Positions 36,056 through 45,582 are shown, counted from the first letter of the stretch. The stretch: DNA of 64,000 bases from Flavobacteriales bacterium (GCA_016705955.1 JADJKO010000003.1:310001-374000); one strand, 5' to 3'. Made by a program: numbers and translations. The notes: a model not told the origin generated them from the sequence alone.

Positions 36056-37198
36056 ATGAAATTCGGCACCAAAGCCATCCACGCCGGCGTGGAACCTGAT
36101 CCGACCACGGGTGCGATCATGACGCCCATCTACCAGACCAGCACCTACGTGCAGGCCGCTCCGGGTGATCACAAGGGTTACGAGTACAGTCGCACGCACA
36201 ACCCGACACGCACCGCGTTGCAGAACGCCTTGGCCGCGTTGGAAAATGGCAAGCACGGACTCTGCTTCAGCAGCGGGATGGCGAGCATCGATGCGATCGT
36301 GAAGCTGCTCAAACCGGGTGATGAGGTGGTGAGCACGAACGACCTCTACGGCGGCACGTACCGGCTCTTCACCAAGATCTATGAAGGCTTCGGTGTGAAG
36401 TTCCATTTCGTGGACATGGGTGATCTCGCGAATGTGGAAGCGGCGATGACACCGAACACGAAACTGATCTGGGCCGAGACACCAACGAACCCGCTGCTCC
36501 GGATCATCGACATCGTGGGGTTGTCCGCGATCGCCAAGAAAGCAGGCGTGCTTCTGGGTGTGGACAACACGTTCGCTAGTCCATACTTACAGACGCCACT
36601 TGATCTCGGAGCGGATCTGGTGATGCACAGCGTGACCAAGTACCTCGGTGGCCACAGCGATGTGGTGATGGGTGCGTTGATCGTGAAGGATGATGCATTG
36701 GCCGAACGCCTTGCGTTCATTCAGAACAGCAGCGGCGCCACGCCCGGACCGCAGGATTGCTTCCTTGTGCTGCGCGGCTTGAAGACCTTGCATCTGCGCA
36801 TGCAGCGCCATTGCGAAAATGGAAAGGTCGTGGCCGAATGGCTGGTGAAACATCCGAAGGTGGATGCCGTCCATTGGCCCGGCTTCACGACGCACAAGAA
36901 CCACGCGGTCGCAGCAGAACAGATGCGCGGTTTCGGCGGTATGATGAGCTTCACCCTGAAAGGGGATAACATGAAGGATGCGATCAACGTACTTTCCTCG
37001 TGCAAGCTGTTCGCCTTGGCGGAATCGCTTGGTGGTGTCGAATCACTCTTGGGTCATCCGCCCAGCATGACGCACGCGAGCATTCCACGTGAAGAGCGAT
37101 TGAAGAACGGCATGGCCGATACCCTGATCCGGATCAGTGTTGGTCTGGAGGATTCCGAAGACCTCATCGCCGACCTGAAGCAGGCGCTGGACGCGTAA
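36056..37198 (+). CDS. Cys/Met-metabolism PLP enzyme (cystathionine gamma-synthase/lyase type)
   Basis: The 380-residue enzyme has the family pattern: TPIYQTSTYVQ, YEYSRTHNPTRTALQ, CFSSGMASIDA, NDLYGGTYRLF, AETPTNPLL, VDNTFASPYLQ and the PLP lysine at residue 195 in HSVTKYLGGHSD. GGVESLLGHPPSMTHA near the C-terminus is also typical. Sequence alone does not separate cystathionine gamma-synthase, cystathionine gamma-lyase or related sulfhydrylases, so the transsulfuration step is left open. The start ATG 36056 gives MKFGTKAIHAGVEPDP, normal for the family. It is divergent from the EamA transporter. Confidence 0.92.
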   Translation: MKFGTKAIHAGVEPDPTTGAIMTPIYQTSTYVQAAPGDHKGYEYSRTHNPTRTALQNALAALENGKHGLCFSSGMASIDAIVKLLKPGDEVVSTNDLYGGTYRLFTKIYEGFGVKFHFVDMGDLANVEAAMTPNTKLIWAETPTNPLLRIIDIVGLSAIAKKAGVLLGVDNTFASPYLQTPLDLGADLVMHSVTKYLGGHSDVVMGALIVKDDALAERLAFIQNSSGATPGPQDCFLVLRGLKTLHLRMQRHCENGKVVAEWLVKHPKVDAVHWPGFTTHKNHAVAAEQMRGFGGMMSFTLKGDNMKDAINVLSSCKLFALAESLGGVESLLGHPPSMTHASIPREERLKNGMADTLIRISVGLEDSEDLIADLKQALDA

Positions 37199-37311
37199 CG
37201 CACACCTTCAATCACTTGGACCCCATCGTGTCGGGGTACCACGAGTGCTGCGCATTGCGCCGGATCCGGACGAACGGTTAGCCTACCTTGCCCGACCCTC
37301 GTTGCTCCCTC

Positions 37312-39372
37312 ATGCGCCACCTTCTTCTTGTTCCATTCCTTCTCGGTAGTGGCCTTGTCATCGGTCAGGATGATATGCTTCGCTGCTTGGCGAACAACCC
37401 GGCTGAACTTCAAGCACACCTTGACGCAACGCCGGGTGCGCGCGCACAAGCCGAACTCGCCAATTCGGTGTTGAACGCGCAGACCGCTGGGTTCGAGCGT
37501 GGCGGTGTTGGCCCACTCATCATCCCGGTGGTATTCCATGTGATCCATAACCACGGCGCTGAGAACATCGATGATGCGCAGTTGGTTGATGCGATCCGGA
37601 TCCTGAACGAGGACTACAACAAGGAGAACCCGGATTGGGTGAACGTGCGTCCTGAATTCCTGGATCTCGTCGCCGACGTGGGGATCGAATTCCGTTTGGC
37701 GAAGCGCGATCCGGAGGGGAACTGCACGAACGGGATCACGCGCACCGTGAGCACGCAGACGTACAACGGGGACTTCAATATGACCCAGTTGATCCAGTGG
37801 CCGCGGGATCGGTACATGAACGTGTGGGTAGCGGCCAGTGCGAATGGCGCGGCGGGTTACACCTACTATCCGTCATGGTTGGATGGATGGGCTGCTGCGG
37901 ATGGGATCGTGGTCCTTCACAGCTACACAGGAAGCATCGGCACAAGTGCTCCGTACAAATCGCGCGTGCTCAGTCATGAGGTCGGCCATTGGTTGAACCT
38001 GAAACATTGCTGGGGTGATAGCAACGACCCGGGTCTTGAAGAGAACTGTGCCTTCGATGATGAGGTGGACGATACTCCACTCACGAAAGGTTGGACCTCT
38101 TGCACGTTGAGCGGCGCTTCCTGCGGCAGTCCATTGGACAATGTGCAGAACTACATGGAGTATTCGTACTGCTGCAAGATGTTCACCCACCGTCAGGGGT
38201 CACGCATGGTCGCGGCGCTCACATCGCCCATCGCGCAGCGAAACAACTTGTGGCAACTTGAGAACCTCGCTCTGACCGGGGTCCTCGAAGAAGAGTTGCT
38301 CTGCATGGCCCGCTTTGATGCCGACCATCGCGAGGTCTGTGCGGGCGATGTGGTGCAGTTCTCGGACGAGAGCTACTTCGGCGTGACACAACGGTTCTGG
38401 AGTTTCCCCGGTGGCGCGCCGGCCGGTTCATTCGATCAGGATCCGGCGGTGATCTATGATGAGCCAGGTGTCTATCCAGTTACGCTGAACGTTGGTGACG
38501 GCATCACCACCGAAACTGTTTCTGAAGTATCGTACATCACCGTGCTCCCGAACCCGGGCAGGCCGATCCCGTGGAGCGAAGGATTCGAAAGCGTCATCGC
38601 TTTACCGAACGTCGATTGGCGCGTGGATAACCCGGACAACGACCTCACCTTCGAATCGACCAGTGCGGCCGCATACACCGGCAGTCAAAGCTGCCGCATC
38701 TTCAACAACGCCGATCAGTATGGCCGTATCGACGCACTGGTCTCAAGCACCTTGGACATGAGCGCTGCGGGAGATATCGCCCTCTCGTTCCGTTACGCGT
38801 ATGCGCGCCGCAACCCGGTGAACGATGACCAATTGTATGTGTACGTGAGCAACAACTGCGGCCAGAACTGGACCCTGCGCAAGGTCCTGCGCGCGATCAC
38901 CACCTTGGTCACGGCCAACCCGACGAACGGCAACTTCGTTCCGAATGGTCCGTCGGAATGGGGCTTTGCCGAGCTCACCAACATCGGTGCATCCTTCCAC
39001 ACCCCATCGTTCCGCGTGAAGTTCGAATTCCAGAGCAACGGCGGGAACAACCTCTATCTGGATGACATCAACATCAACAACCTTGTCGTCGGCATCGAAG
39101 AGCAGTCGCCTTGGTCGAATGGATTGGCTGTGGTTCCGAACCCGATCCAGGAGAATACGGAAGTACGATTCCACCTCGATCGTTCGGGAACGATCGACCT
39201 CGACATCCTGGATGTACTCGGCAGAACGATCCGTCCGATCGTGCAGCACTCGCTTCGCCCAGCGGGTGATCATCGGATCGCGTTGGGAACGAGAGATCTT
39301 GTGCCTGGAACCTACCTCCTGAGGTTGCGCGTGGAAGGCCAACAGCAACTCCACCGGTTCATCGTACTGTAA
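37312..39372 (+). CDS. Secreted M43 (pappalysin-like) metalloprotease with T9SS tail, copy 1
   Basis: The 686-residue product has a signal peptide (MRHLLLVPFLLGSGLVIGQ), a short propeptide, and an M43 domain starting IIPVVFHVIHNHG. The zinc motif is HEVGHWLNLKH at 222-232, with Asn where metzincins usually have Gly, and the Met-turn is in NYMEYSYC. A PKD domain (WSFPGGAPAG), a MAM-like domain (NVDWRVDNPDND to LYLDDINI) and a T9SS type A domain (VVPNPIQENTEVRF to TYLLRLRVEG) follow. It is the first of three tandem paralogues on the plus strand; the copies differ enough to be old duplicates. A TACCTTG element lies near 37283. Substrates are unknown. Confidence 0.92.
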   Translation: MRHLLLVPFLLGSGLVIGQDDMLRCLANNPAELQAHLDATPGARAQAELANSVLNAQTAGFERGGVGPLIIPVVFHVIHNHGAENIDDAQLVDAIRILNEDYNKENPDWVNVRPEFLDLVADVGIEFRLAKRDPEGNCTNGITRTVSTQTYNGDFNMTQLIQWPRDRYMNVWVAASANGAAGYTYYPSWLDGWAAADGIVVLHSYTGSIGTSAPYKSRVLSHEVGHWLNLKHCWGDSNDPGLEENCAFDDEVDDTPLTKGWTSCTLSGASCGSPLDNVQNYMEYSYCCKMFTHRQGSRMVAALTSPIAQRNNLWQLENLALTGVLEEELLCMARFDADHREVCAGDVVQFSDESYFGVTQRFWSFPGGAPAGSFDQDPAVIYDEPGVYPVTLNVGDGITTETVSEVSYITVLPNPGRPIPWSEGFESVIALPNVDWRVDNPDNDLTFESTSAAAYTGSQSCRIFNNADQYGRIDALVSSTLDMSAAGDIALSFRYAYARRNPVNDDQLYVYVSNNCGQNWTLRKVLRAITTLVTANPTNGNFVPNGPSEWGFAELTNIGASFHTPSFRVKFEFQSNGGNNLYLDDININNLVVGIEEQSPWSNGLAVVPNPIQENTEVRFHLDRSGTIDLDILDVLGRTIRPIVQHSLRPAGDHRIALGTRDLVPGTYLLRLRVEGQQQLHRFIVL

Positions 39373-39523
39373 CCGATCATCGGGTCGCTTTGGTCCTCCG
39401 TCCTGACGCATCGGACCTTGGTCGGATCGAGCGGCCTTCGGGAGTCCATCCGCGCACCCAGCAGGATCCCCGCACCGCGCTGGCTATGGCAGTATTGTGA
39501 CCGAGCGTTGGTAAGGTGACGGG

Positions 39524-39531
39524 TATTTTTG
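39524..39531 (+). promoter_or_regulatory. -7 promoter element of M43 copy 2
   Basis: TATTTTTG is an exact TAnnTTTG match, 29 bases before the ATG at 39561, which suggests that copy 2 has its own promoter. Confidence 0.5.
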
Positions 39532-39560
39532 AGGCGAAGCAATCCAGCCTCTCTCCCGAC

Positions 39561-41630
39561 ATGTTGAAAATCCTCCTTGTTCCAGCGCTTCTCACCGCGC
39601 TGGCTACCACCATTGTGAACGGCCAGGATGGCGTGCATCCGTGCGGCGCCAATGAACTGCACCGCTTGGGCGCGCTCGCACCCGAGGACCTCCAACAGAT
39701 CCAGGCCGCCGATGCCGAACTGGAGGCATTCACCGTGGCGTGGGCTGAAGCGAACAGCGGCGCGGAGCGCGTGAACTACGTGATCCCGGTGGTGTTCCAC
39801 ATCATCCACAATTACGGTCCGGAGAACATCAGCGATGAGCAGGTCTATGATGCCATCCGCGTGCTCAACGACGACTACAATAAGTTGAACCTCGACTGGC
39901 CGAATGTGCGCCCCGAATTCCTAGACCTGGTGGCGAACGTGGGGATCGAGTTCCGCTTGGCGACGAAGGACCCCAACGGCAACTGCACCAAGGGCATCAC
40001 CCGCACGGTCTCCACGCTGACCAATGACGGTACGCAGACCATGAAGAACCTGATCCAATGGCCACGCAACAAGTACCTGAACATCTGGGTGGCCGCAAGC
40101 GCGGATGGCGCGGCCGGTTATACGTTCCGCCCGGGATCGGTGACCAACAACGCCGGTGCGGACGGGATCGTGGTGCAGCACAGTTACACCGGTGCGATCG
40201 GTACCAGTTCACCCAGTCGCTCGCGCACCCTCACACATGAGGTCGGGCATTGGATCAACCTGCAACACACATGGGGCGGAACCAATGATCCCGCTGTCGC
40301 CGCGAATTGCAATGACGATGATGGAGTGAGCGACACCCCGAACACCATCGGTTGGACCAACTGCACCTTGTCGGGTACTTCCTGCGGTTCGTTGGACAAT
40401 GTGGAGAACTACATGGAGTACAGCTACTGCTCCAAGATGTTCACACTCGGACAGAAAACGCGCATGCTCGCATCCTTGAATGCATCCACTTCACAGCGCA
40501 ACCAGCTCACCACACCGGCCAACCTCAGCGCCACCGGCGTGAGTGCCGCTCCGGTCCTCTGCGCTGCGGAGTTCGATGCGAACAGCACCTTGATCTGTGC
40601 CGGCAGTTCCGTTACGTTCACCGACCTCAGCTTCCATGGCGTCACCACGCGCAATTGGAATTTCCCCGGTGGAACACCAGCCACTTCCACCGACGCCACA
40701 CCGACGATCACGTACACCGAGCCAGGCACTTACACCGTGAGCCTCACGGTCAGCGACGGCAGTTCCACACTTACCTCCACGCAGAACACCTCGATCATCG
40801 TAATGGCCAACCCTGGCGAAGCGGTGCCCGTGGTGGAAGGATTTGAAAGTGTGGCTGCGTTGAACGGACCGGAGTGGTATGTGAACAACCCCACCGGTGG
40901 CAACACCTTCGCCCTCACCAGCACCGCCTCCTTCAGTGGATCGAAGAGCGTGCGCGTATTGAATACGGCGGCGATGGATGGCACCAGTGACGAGTTGCTT
41001 TCCCGGACCTTCGACATGAGCAATGCGGAGGATATCGTGATCTCCTTCCGATACGCTTACGCGAAGCGGACATCCACGAGCGACGATGTCTTGAGCCTTT
41101 ACGTGAGCAATGATTGTGGTAACCTCTGGAGCCTACGGAAGATCATGCGTGGCAGCAACGTGCTCACCACGGGTGGTGTGGTCACCAGCAGCTTCATTCC
41201 CACAAGCGCTTCCCAGTGGGGTTACACGGAAGTGACCAACATCAGCAGCACCAGCCACGTGAGCAACTTCCGGTTCAAGTTCGTCTTCGATAGCAACGGA
41301 GGGAACAACCTCTACCTGGACGACATCAACATCAACGGTATGCCCGTGGGCGTGGAGGATCTCAGCAACTTCTCCGATCGGCCCTTGTTGTTGGTTCCGA
41401 ACCCGGCCACGGATCGTGTGCAGGTGCGGTACGCGCTGTCCGCCTCCTCGCGTGTTCGGTTGGATGTGTTGGATGCCCTCGGCCGTCAGGTGCGCCTGAA
41501 CGACCTGGGAACGGTGCCGGCTGGTGAGCGGAGCTTCGTCCTTGATCTGGGTGCGCTGGCACGGGGCAGTTACACGGTCCGTCTGATCGGCGTCAACGGT
41601 ACGCTCACCTCGCGATTGGTGGTGGAATAA
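39561..41630 (+). CDS. Secreted M43 (pappalysin-like) metalloprotease with T9SS tail, copy 2
   Basis: The 689-residue product shares the whole architecture of its neighbours: signal peptide (MLKILLVPALLTALATTIVNGQ), M43 domain beginning VIPVVFHIIHNYG, zinc motif HEVGHWINLQH at 226-236, Met-turn NYMEYSYC, PKD domain (WNFPGGTPAT), MAM-like domain (GPEWYVNNPTGGNTF to LYLDDININ) and T9SS type A tail (LVPNPATDRVQVRY to SYTVRLIGVNG). It is most similar to copy 3. The three copies are in tandem with 188 and 69 bases between coding regions. They may digest different proteins or act in series; the sequence does not say which. Confidence 0.92.
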   Translation: MLKILLVPALLTALATTIVNGQDGVHPCGANELHRLGALAPEDLQQIQAADAELEAFTVAWAEANSGAERVNYVIPVVFHIIHNYGPENISDEQVYDAIRVLNDDYNKLNLDWPNVRPEFLDLVANVGIEFRLATKDPNGNCTKGITRTVSTLTNDGTQTMKNLIQWPRNKYLNIWVAASADGAAGYTFRPGSVTNNAGADGIVVQHSYTGAIGTSSPSRSRTLTHEVGHWINLQHTWGGTNDPAVAANCNDDDGVSDTPNTIGWTNCTLSGTSCGSLDNVENYMEYSYCSKMFTLGQKTRMLASLNASTSQRNQLTTPANLSATGVSAAPVLCAAEFDANSTLICAGSSVTFTDLSFHGVTTRNWNFPGGTPATSTDATPTITYTEPGTYTVSLTVSDGSSTLTSTQNTSIIVMANPGEAVPVVEGFESVAALNGPEWYVNNPTGGNTFALTSTASFSGSKSVRVLNTAAMDGTSDELLSRTFDMSNAEDIVISFRYAYAKRTSTSDDVLSLYVSNDCGNLWSLRKIMRGSNVLTTGGVVTSSFIPTSASQWGYTEVTNISSTSHVSNFRFKFVFDSNGGNNLYLDDININGMPVGVEDLSNFSDRPLLLVPNPATDRVQVRYALSASSRVRLDVLDALGRQVRLNDLGTVPAGERSFVLDLGALARGSYTVRLIGVNGTLTSRLVVE

Positions 41631-41659
41631 GCGAAGCATCGCAGAACCGTCCACTCGTG

Positions 41660-41667
41660 TAGTTTCG
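41660..41667 (+). promoter_or_regulatory. Probable -7 promoter element of M43 copy 3
   Basis: TAGTTTCG fits TAnnTTYG and ends 32 bases before the ATG at 41700. Confidence 0.45.
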
Positions 41668-41699
41668 CGTGGTCTCCGACTCTTCGGGGGCGATCAACC

Positions 41700-43754
41700 A
41701 TGCGCAAGACCATTCTAACACTCATCGGCTGCTTGCCGATGCTGCTCAACGCCCAGGAAAGCAACCTCCCCTGCCGCGTCAATGATCCCGAGATCCTTCA
41801 GGCACTCCACCATGATGATCCCGTGCTGCTCTCGGACATGGCCGCCGCCGAAGCCGAGTTGGAGGCATGGACCGCGCAGTTCAGCGAAGGAACACGCAGC
41901 ACCTATGTCGTGCCCGTGGTCTTCCACATCATTCACAACAACGGCGACGAGAACATCTCGAACGAGCAGGTGTTCGACGCGATGCGGATCCTGAATGAGG
42001 ACTTCAACAAACAGAATCCGGATTGGCCGAATGTGCGGCCGGAATTCCTTTCCCTCGTAGCGAACATCGACATCGAGTTCCGTTTGGCGCGCAAGGACCC
42101 GAACGGCAATTGCACCAACGGCATCACACGCACGGTGAGCACGTTGACCTATACCGGCGAATCCGATATGAAGGCCTTGATCCAATGGCCGCGCAACAAA
42201 TACCTGAACGTATGGGTGTGCGCGAATGCGGCTGGCGCTGGCGGATACACTCTCACCCCGGGATCGGTGGCGATCTTCTCCGGTGAGGACGGCATCGTGA
42301 TGAACCAATCCTACGTGGGCTCCATCGGCACCGGATCCGTTTCCCGCAGTCGTGCGTTGACCCATGAAGTCGGGCACTGGATCAACCTGGAACATACCTG
42401 GGGCGGCAGCAACACACCCGGTGTAGCTTCCAACTGCAGCACCGATGATGGCGTGAGCGACACACCGAACACCATCGGTTGGACGGTCTGCACGTTGAGT
42501 GGCACCACATGCTCCTCTTTGGACAACGTGGAGAACTACATGGACTACTCCTATTGCTCCAAGATGTTCACCACAGGGCAGAGAACGCGCATGATCGCCG
42601 CACTCACCAGTACCGTTGCACAGCGGAATCAATTGACCACTACAAACAACCTGACGGCCACAGGCGTGAACCAACCGCTCGCGCTGTGCGCTGTGGTCTT
42701 CAACGCATCCAACCGCGTGATCTGCGCCGGAGGTTCCGTGACCTTCGAAGATGCGAGCTACAATCTGGTCACCTCGCGCAACTGGTCCTTCTCCGGTGGA
42801 AACCCATCCGCATCCACTGATGCAAGTCCGACGATCACGTATCCGAACGCGGGCGTCTTTGCTGTGAGCCTCACCGCGAGTGACGGCGGTCCATCGCAGA
42901 CGAACAACCAAGTCGCGTACATCACCGTGCTTCCGGTTCCCGGCGCCAACGCGCCCTTTGTGGAAGGCTTCGAAACCGTGGCTGGCTTGAGCGGCCCTGA
43001 GTGGTTCACCGTGAACACGAACGCCGACAACACGTTCGGCATCAACTCCGTGGCGTCCTATTCGGGATCGAAGAGTGTACGGATCGTGAACACCGCGGCC
43101 ATGAGCGGACGCACCGATGAACTGGTGTCCACCACATACGATATGAGCGCCGCAACGGGTATCGTAGTGACCTTCCGTTACGCATTCGCGAAGCGGACCA
43201 ATGCGGATGATGATGCCTTGCGCTTCTACATCAGCAACAATTGCGGGGACACGTGGAGCTTGCGGAAGATCCTGCGCGGAAGCACCAACCTCACCACCGG
43301 CGGGGTGGTCACGAGCAGTTTCATTCCGAATGGGCCATCCCAGTGGGGTTACACGGAGGTGACCAACATCAGCAGCACCAGTCATGTGCCCAATTTCCGC
43401 GTCAAGTTCGAATTCGAAAGCAATGGCGGCAACAACCTGTACTTGGACGACATCAACATCAACGGCGCACCTGTGGGAGTGAATGAGATGGCTCTTGAAG
43501 GCGATGGGTTGATCGTGATCCCCAACCCGGCCACGGATCAAGCGACCGTGCAATTGGTGATGGAGCAAGCTGGAAGGCCGCGATTGGATGTATTGGACCT
43601 GACAGGTCGCGCCCTGTTCAACATACCCACCGGAGTTCTGCCGGTCGGATCACACCGTATTGCGATCCCGTTGATCGCATTGGCGGCGGGTCAATACATC
43701 CTGCGGATGCAACAAGTCGGAAGCACGCGCGTTGCGCGCTTCATGGTCCAATGA
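41700..43754 (+). CDS. Secreted M43 (pappalysin-like) metalloprotease with T9SS tail, copy 3
   Basis: The 684-residue product has a signal peptide (MRKTILTLIGCLPMLLNAQ), M43 domain (VVPVVFHIIHNNGDENIS), zinc motif HEVGHWINLEH at 222-232, Met-turn NYMDYSYC, PKD domain (WSFSGGNPSA), MAM-like domain and T9SS type A tail (VIPNPATDQATVQL to QYILRMQQVG). It follows copy 2 by 69 bases. Its stop overlaps the start of the downstream lipoprotein gene by four bases (ATGA), so this copy, unlike the others, is translationally coupled to a partner. Confidence 0.92.
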   Translation: MRKTILTLIGCLPMLLNAQESNLPCRVNDPEILQALHHDDPVLLSDMAAAEAELEAWTAQFSEGTRSTYVVPVVFHIIHNNGDENISNEQVFDAMRILNEDFNKQNPDWPNVRPEFLSLVANIDIEFRLARKDPNGNCTNGITRTVSTLTYTGESDMKALIQWPRNKYLNVWVCANAAGAGGYTLTPGSVAIFSGEDGIVMNQSYVGSIGTGSVSRSRALTHEVGHWINLEHTWGGSNTPGVASNCSTDDGVSDTPNTIGWTVCTLSGTTCSSLDNVENYMDYSYCSKMFTTGQRTRMIAALTSTVAQRNQLTTTNNLTATGVNQPLALCAVVFNASNRVICAGGSVTFEDASYNLVTSRNWSFSGGNPSASTDASPTITYPNAGVFAVSLTASDGGPSQTNNQVAYITVLPVPGANAPFVEGFETVAGLSGPEWFTVNTNADNTFGINSVASYSGSKSVRIVNTAAMSGRTDELVSTTYDMSAATGIVVTFRYAFAKRTNADDDALRFYISNNCGDTWSLRKILRGSTNLTTGGVVTSSFIPNGPSQWGYTEVTNISSTSHVPNFRVKFEFESNGGNNLYLDDININGAPVGVNEMALEGDGLIVIPNPATDQATVQLVMEQAGRPRLDVLDLTGRALFNIPTGVLPVGSHRIAIPLIALAAGQYILRMQQVGSTRVARFMVQ

Positions 43755-44197
43755 AAGCAACCGACATCCTGTTCCCTGCACTGCTGCTTTGCGGTTGCAG
43801 TCGTGTTTCCGAAGGCACCAGGAACGCGCTGAACAAGGGCGGCGAATTCGCGGGCAGCGCTGCCACCGAAGTGGTCGAGGGCGTGACCAGCGGGGTCGAG
43901 AAGACCTGGAGCCTGCGTGTCGAACTCTCTGATGAACTGAAGCACAAAGGACTCGCGATCGGGCGGACACAGGTGGAAAGCGACAGCCTCGGTTTCGATA
44001 ACAAGCTGATCATCTACCTCAGTTCTGAACAAGCCTTCACCGGTGAACTCCATGCTATTGCCGTGGATGCCGACGGAGTGGAGATGGGACGCGCAACGCT
44101 TTCGCTGGATCTCGCAGTCGGCAGCGCGGACTACCATACCGTTCTGTTCCAATCCCGCACCGATCTGGAACGGAAGTGCCGTGTGGAGATCCGTTGA
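43751..44197 (+). CDS. Putative lipoprotein, coupled to M43 copy 3
   Basis: The 148-residue product opens with a short lipoprotein-type signal (MKATDILFPALLLCGCSR), giving a lipidated cysteine near residue 14-16. A small helical region (GEFAGSAATEVVEGVTSGVEK) follows, then a beta-rich domain of about 100 residues (WSLRVELSDELKH, NKLIIYLSSEQAFTGELHA, CRVEIR). No enzyme motif is visible and I do not recognise the family. Overlap with the protease gene suggests linked production; an inhibitor, chaperone or anchor for the protease would be testable guesses. A terminator-like hairpin follows the gene. Confidence 0.75.
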   Translation: MKATDILFPALLLCGCSRVSEGTRNALNKGGEFAGSAATEVVEGVTSGVEKTWSLRVELSDELKHKGLAIGRTQVESDSLGFDNKLIIYLSSEQAFTGELHAIAVDADGVEMGRATLSLDLAVGSADYHTVLFQSRTDLERKCRVEIR

Positions 44198-44217
44198 TCA
44201 CGAAACCACTGGAAACG

Positions 44218-44246
44218 GAAAGTCCCGGTTACGGCCGGGACGTTCC
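44218..44246. terminator. Terminator hairpin between convergent genes
   Basis: GTCCCGG (44222-44228) pairs with CCGGGAC (44235-44241), with flanking GGAA/TTCC extending the helix. It lies 20 bases after the lipoprotein stop and before the convergent gene ending at 44288. Confidence 0.65.
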
Positions 44247-44287
44247 ATTTGCGCCACCAGCCTCAGGACCGGTGGCGGAGGATGGGA

Positions 44288-44725
44288 TCACTCCTTGAAG
44301 CCGACCATGATGGCCACGCATCCAACGTGTACCATGTCGGAACTGCCCTTGTTCGGCACCCACACCACCACGCGAAGTTGCTGGGTGCTGGTGGCCTTCA
44401 TGTCGTAGTGGTGTTGGGGTTCATCCGCGAGGCTCTCGAAGACGATCTTGTTGTTCGCGTCAACGACCTTCCAGTTCACCTCCCCGAGGATCGGGTGCAC
44501 GCATACTTGGATGCGGTAGTCCTGTCCACTGTACATCGTGAGGTTCACTTCGGCTTCCTCACCGGGTGAAAGCTGTGCGGCGTTGAAGGTCTCGTTGAAC
44601 TTGTAAGGTGCTAGCTCCGGAACACACTTGTTCTTGGCGAAGGCCTTGCATTGGGCTTGGGCCGCCGTGGCGGTCAGCACCAAAGCAGCGGCCAGCAGGG
44701 TGTTGGCGATGATGGTACGTGGCAT
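44288..44725 (-). CDS. Small secreted or periplasmic protein, function unknown
   Basis: The 145-residue product has a clear signal peptide (MPRTIIANTLLAAALVLTATAAQAQ) and a compact beta-rich domain with paired cysteines (CKAFAKNKC near the start, later CVHP and VGCVA). The segment LSPGEEAEVNLTMYSGQDYRI suggests a carbohydrate-binding-like or pre-peptidase C-terminal-like sandwich, but that is only a resemblance. It begins eight bases after the stop of the upstream lipoprotein gene, so the pair is co-transcribed and probably functionally linked. Confidence 0.8.
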   Translation of the reverse strand: MPRTIIANTLLAAALVLTATAAQAQCKAFAKNKCVPELAPYKFNETFNAAQLSPGEEAEVNLTMYSGQDYRIQVCVHPILGEVNWKVVDANNKIVFESLADEPQHHYDMKATSTQQLRVVVWVPNKGSSDMVHVGCVAIMVGFKE

Positions 44726-44733
44726 GGCGGCGA

Positions 44734-45582
44734 TCAATTGATGTAGGTGTTGCGGATGGTGGCTGCTTTGCTGCGGATGGCGGCAAGCTGCGCATCAGTA
44801 AGTGCGGCTGTGCCACCATCGCCGACGGTCACGTCGGTGTATAGCGCGGCGATGGCCTTGAGGTCCTCGCGCACACCAGCAAGTGCCGCGTCGTCGGTCT
44901 GGTAAGTATCGAGCAGGGCCATAAGGTCCTTCAGCGAAAGTTTCTGCTCCGCGATCCGCTGGCGTAACTCCGGTGAATCACTCGTGGAGGAGACCTGGGT
45001 AGCGATGTACAATCCTTCCATCCAGCCACCGGCCACCATCAACGCGCTGATGTTGTCCCGGCCGTTCTCCTTCAGGTAGGCATCCACGCTCCAGAAGGTC
45101 TCGCTGATGATGTCGAGCAATTTGTCGCGATCGTTCTGGTTCTTTTCCATCGCTTCCAACGTGCTGTCGTTGAATGCGTTGTTCACTCCGAGGCGGTCGG
45201 CCAAGCGCTTGGCGCAGCTGGTGTAGAACATGCTCTCCTGGGTATGGTTGAACACGCTCGCGTAGCTCAGGTCCGCGCCGTACACGCCGAGATTCAAGGC
45301 CTGCTTGCTCGCGGCGGTGTACTTGTCCACGTTCTTCACATCGTTCAGGATCTTGCTGTTGTATGAAGCGCCGGCCTTCTTCAACAGGGCCGCCATCTCC
45401 ATCGGGGAGGGGATGTTGTAGAAGATCTTGCGCGTCTTGGTCATGCGCTCGCCCTGCGGCAGGCTATCGCCTGCGTTCGCCGTGACCAGCGTATCCTGTT
45501 CGGGTTGCCCGCCGCCACAGGCGGAAAGCAAGGCGGTCATGGCCAGAATGATCGGCCAAGGAGAAGTTCGCATCAGGGTCAT
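44734..45582 (-). CDS. Putative lipoprotein, function unknown
   Basis: The 282-residue product begins with a lipoprotein signal ending LLSACGGG, so the mature protein is probably lipid-anchored. The rest is largely alpha-helical: YNIPSPMEMAALLKKAGASY, NLGVYGADLSYASVFNHTQE, GWMEGLYIATQVS and a C-terminal LTDAQLAAIRSKAATIRNTYIN. I do not recognise a named family, though similar helical lipoproteins are common in Bacteroidota. Two start codons are possible (45582 or 45573); either gives a normal signal. It is the first gene of a pair with the secreted protein downstream and lies 51 bases downstream of polA's start-distal end. Confidence 0.8.
   Translation of the reverse strand: MTLMRTSPWPIILAMTALLSACGGGQPEQDTLVTANAGDSLPQGERMTKTRKIFYNIPSPMEMAALLKKAGASYNSKILNDVKNVDKYTAASKQALNLGVYGADLSYASVFNHTQESMFYTSCAKRLADRLGVNNAFNDSTLEAMEKNQNDRDKLLDIISETFWSVDAYLKENGRDNISALMVAGGWMEGLYIATQVSSTSDSPELRQRIAEQKLSLKDLMALLDTYQTDDAALAGVREDLKAIAALYTDVTVGDGGTAALTDAQLAAIRSKAATIRNTYIN

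Noticed and set aside
37220..37245. Small hairpin ACCCC/GGGGT after the PLP-enzyme gene
   Set aside because: Five pairs only, with an eight-base loop and no T-run; too weak to call a terminator.
39470..39620. Partial direct repeat (CACCGCGCTGGCTA and ATTGTGA) before and inside the start of M43 copy 2
   Set aside because: Only about 20 matching bases with gaps, 121 bases apart; chance or a trivial duplication is sufficient explanation.
41715..43568. A 617-codon antisense frame opposite M43 copy 3
   Set aside because: It mirrors a well-supported protease gene, its product is rich in His/Arg/Val/Gly without any domain, and such frames are expected on the opposite strand of GC-rich genes.
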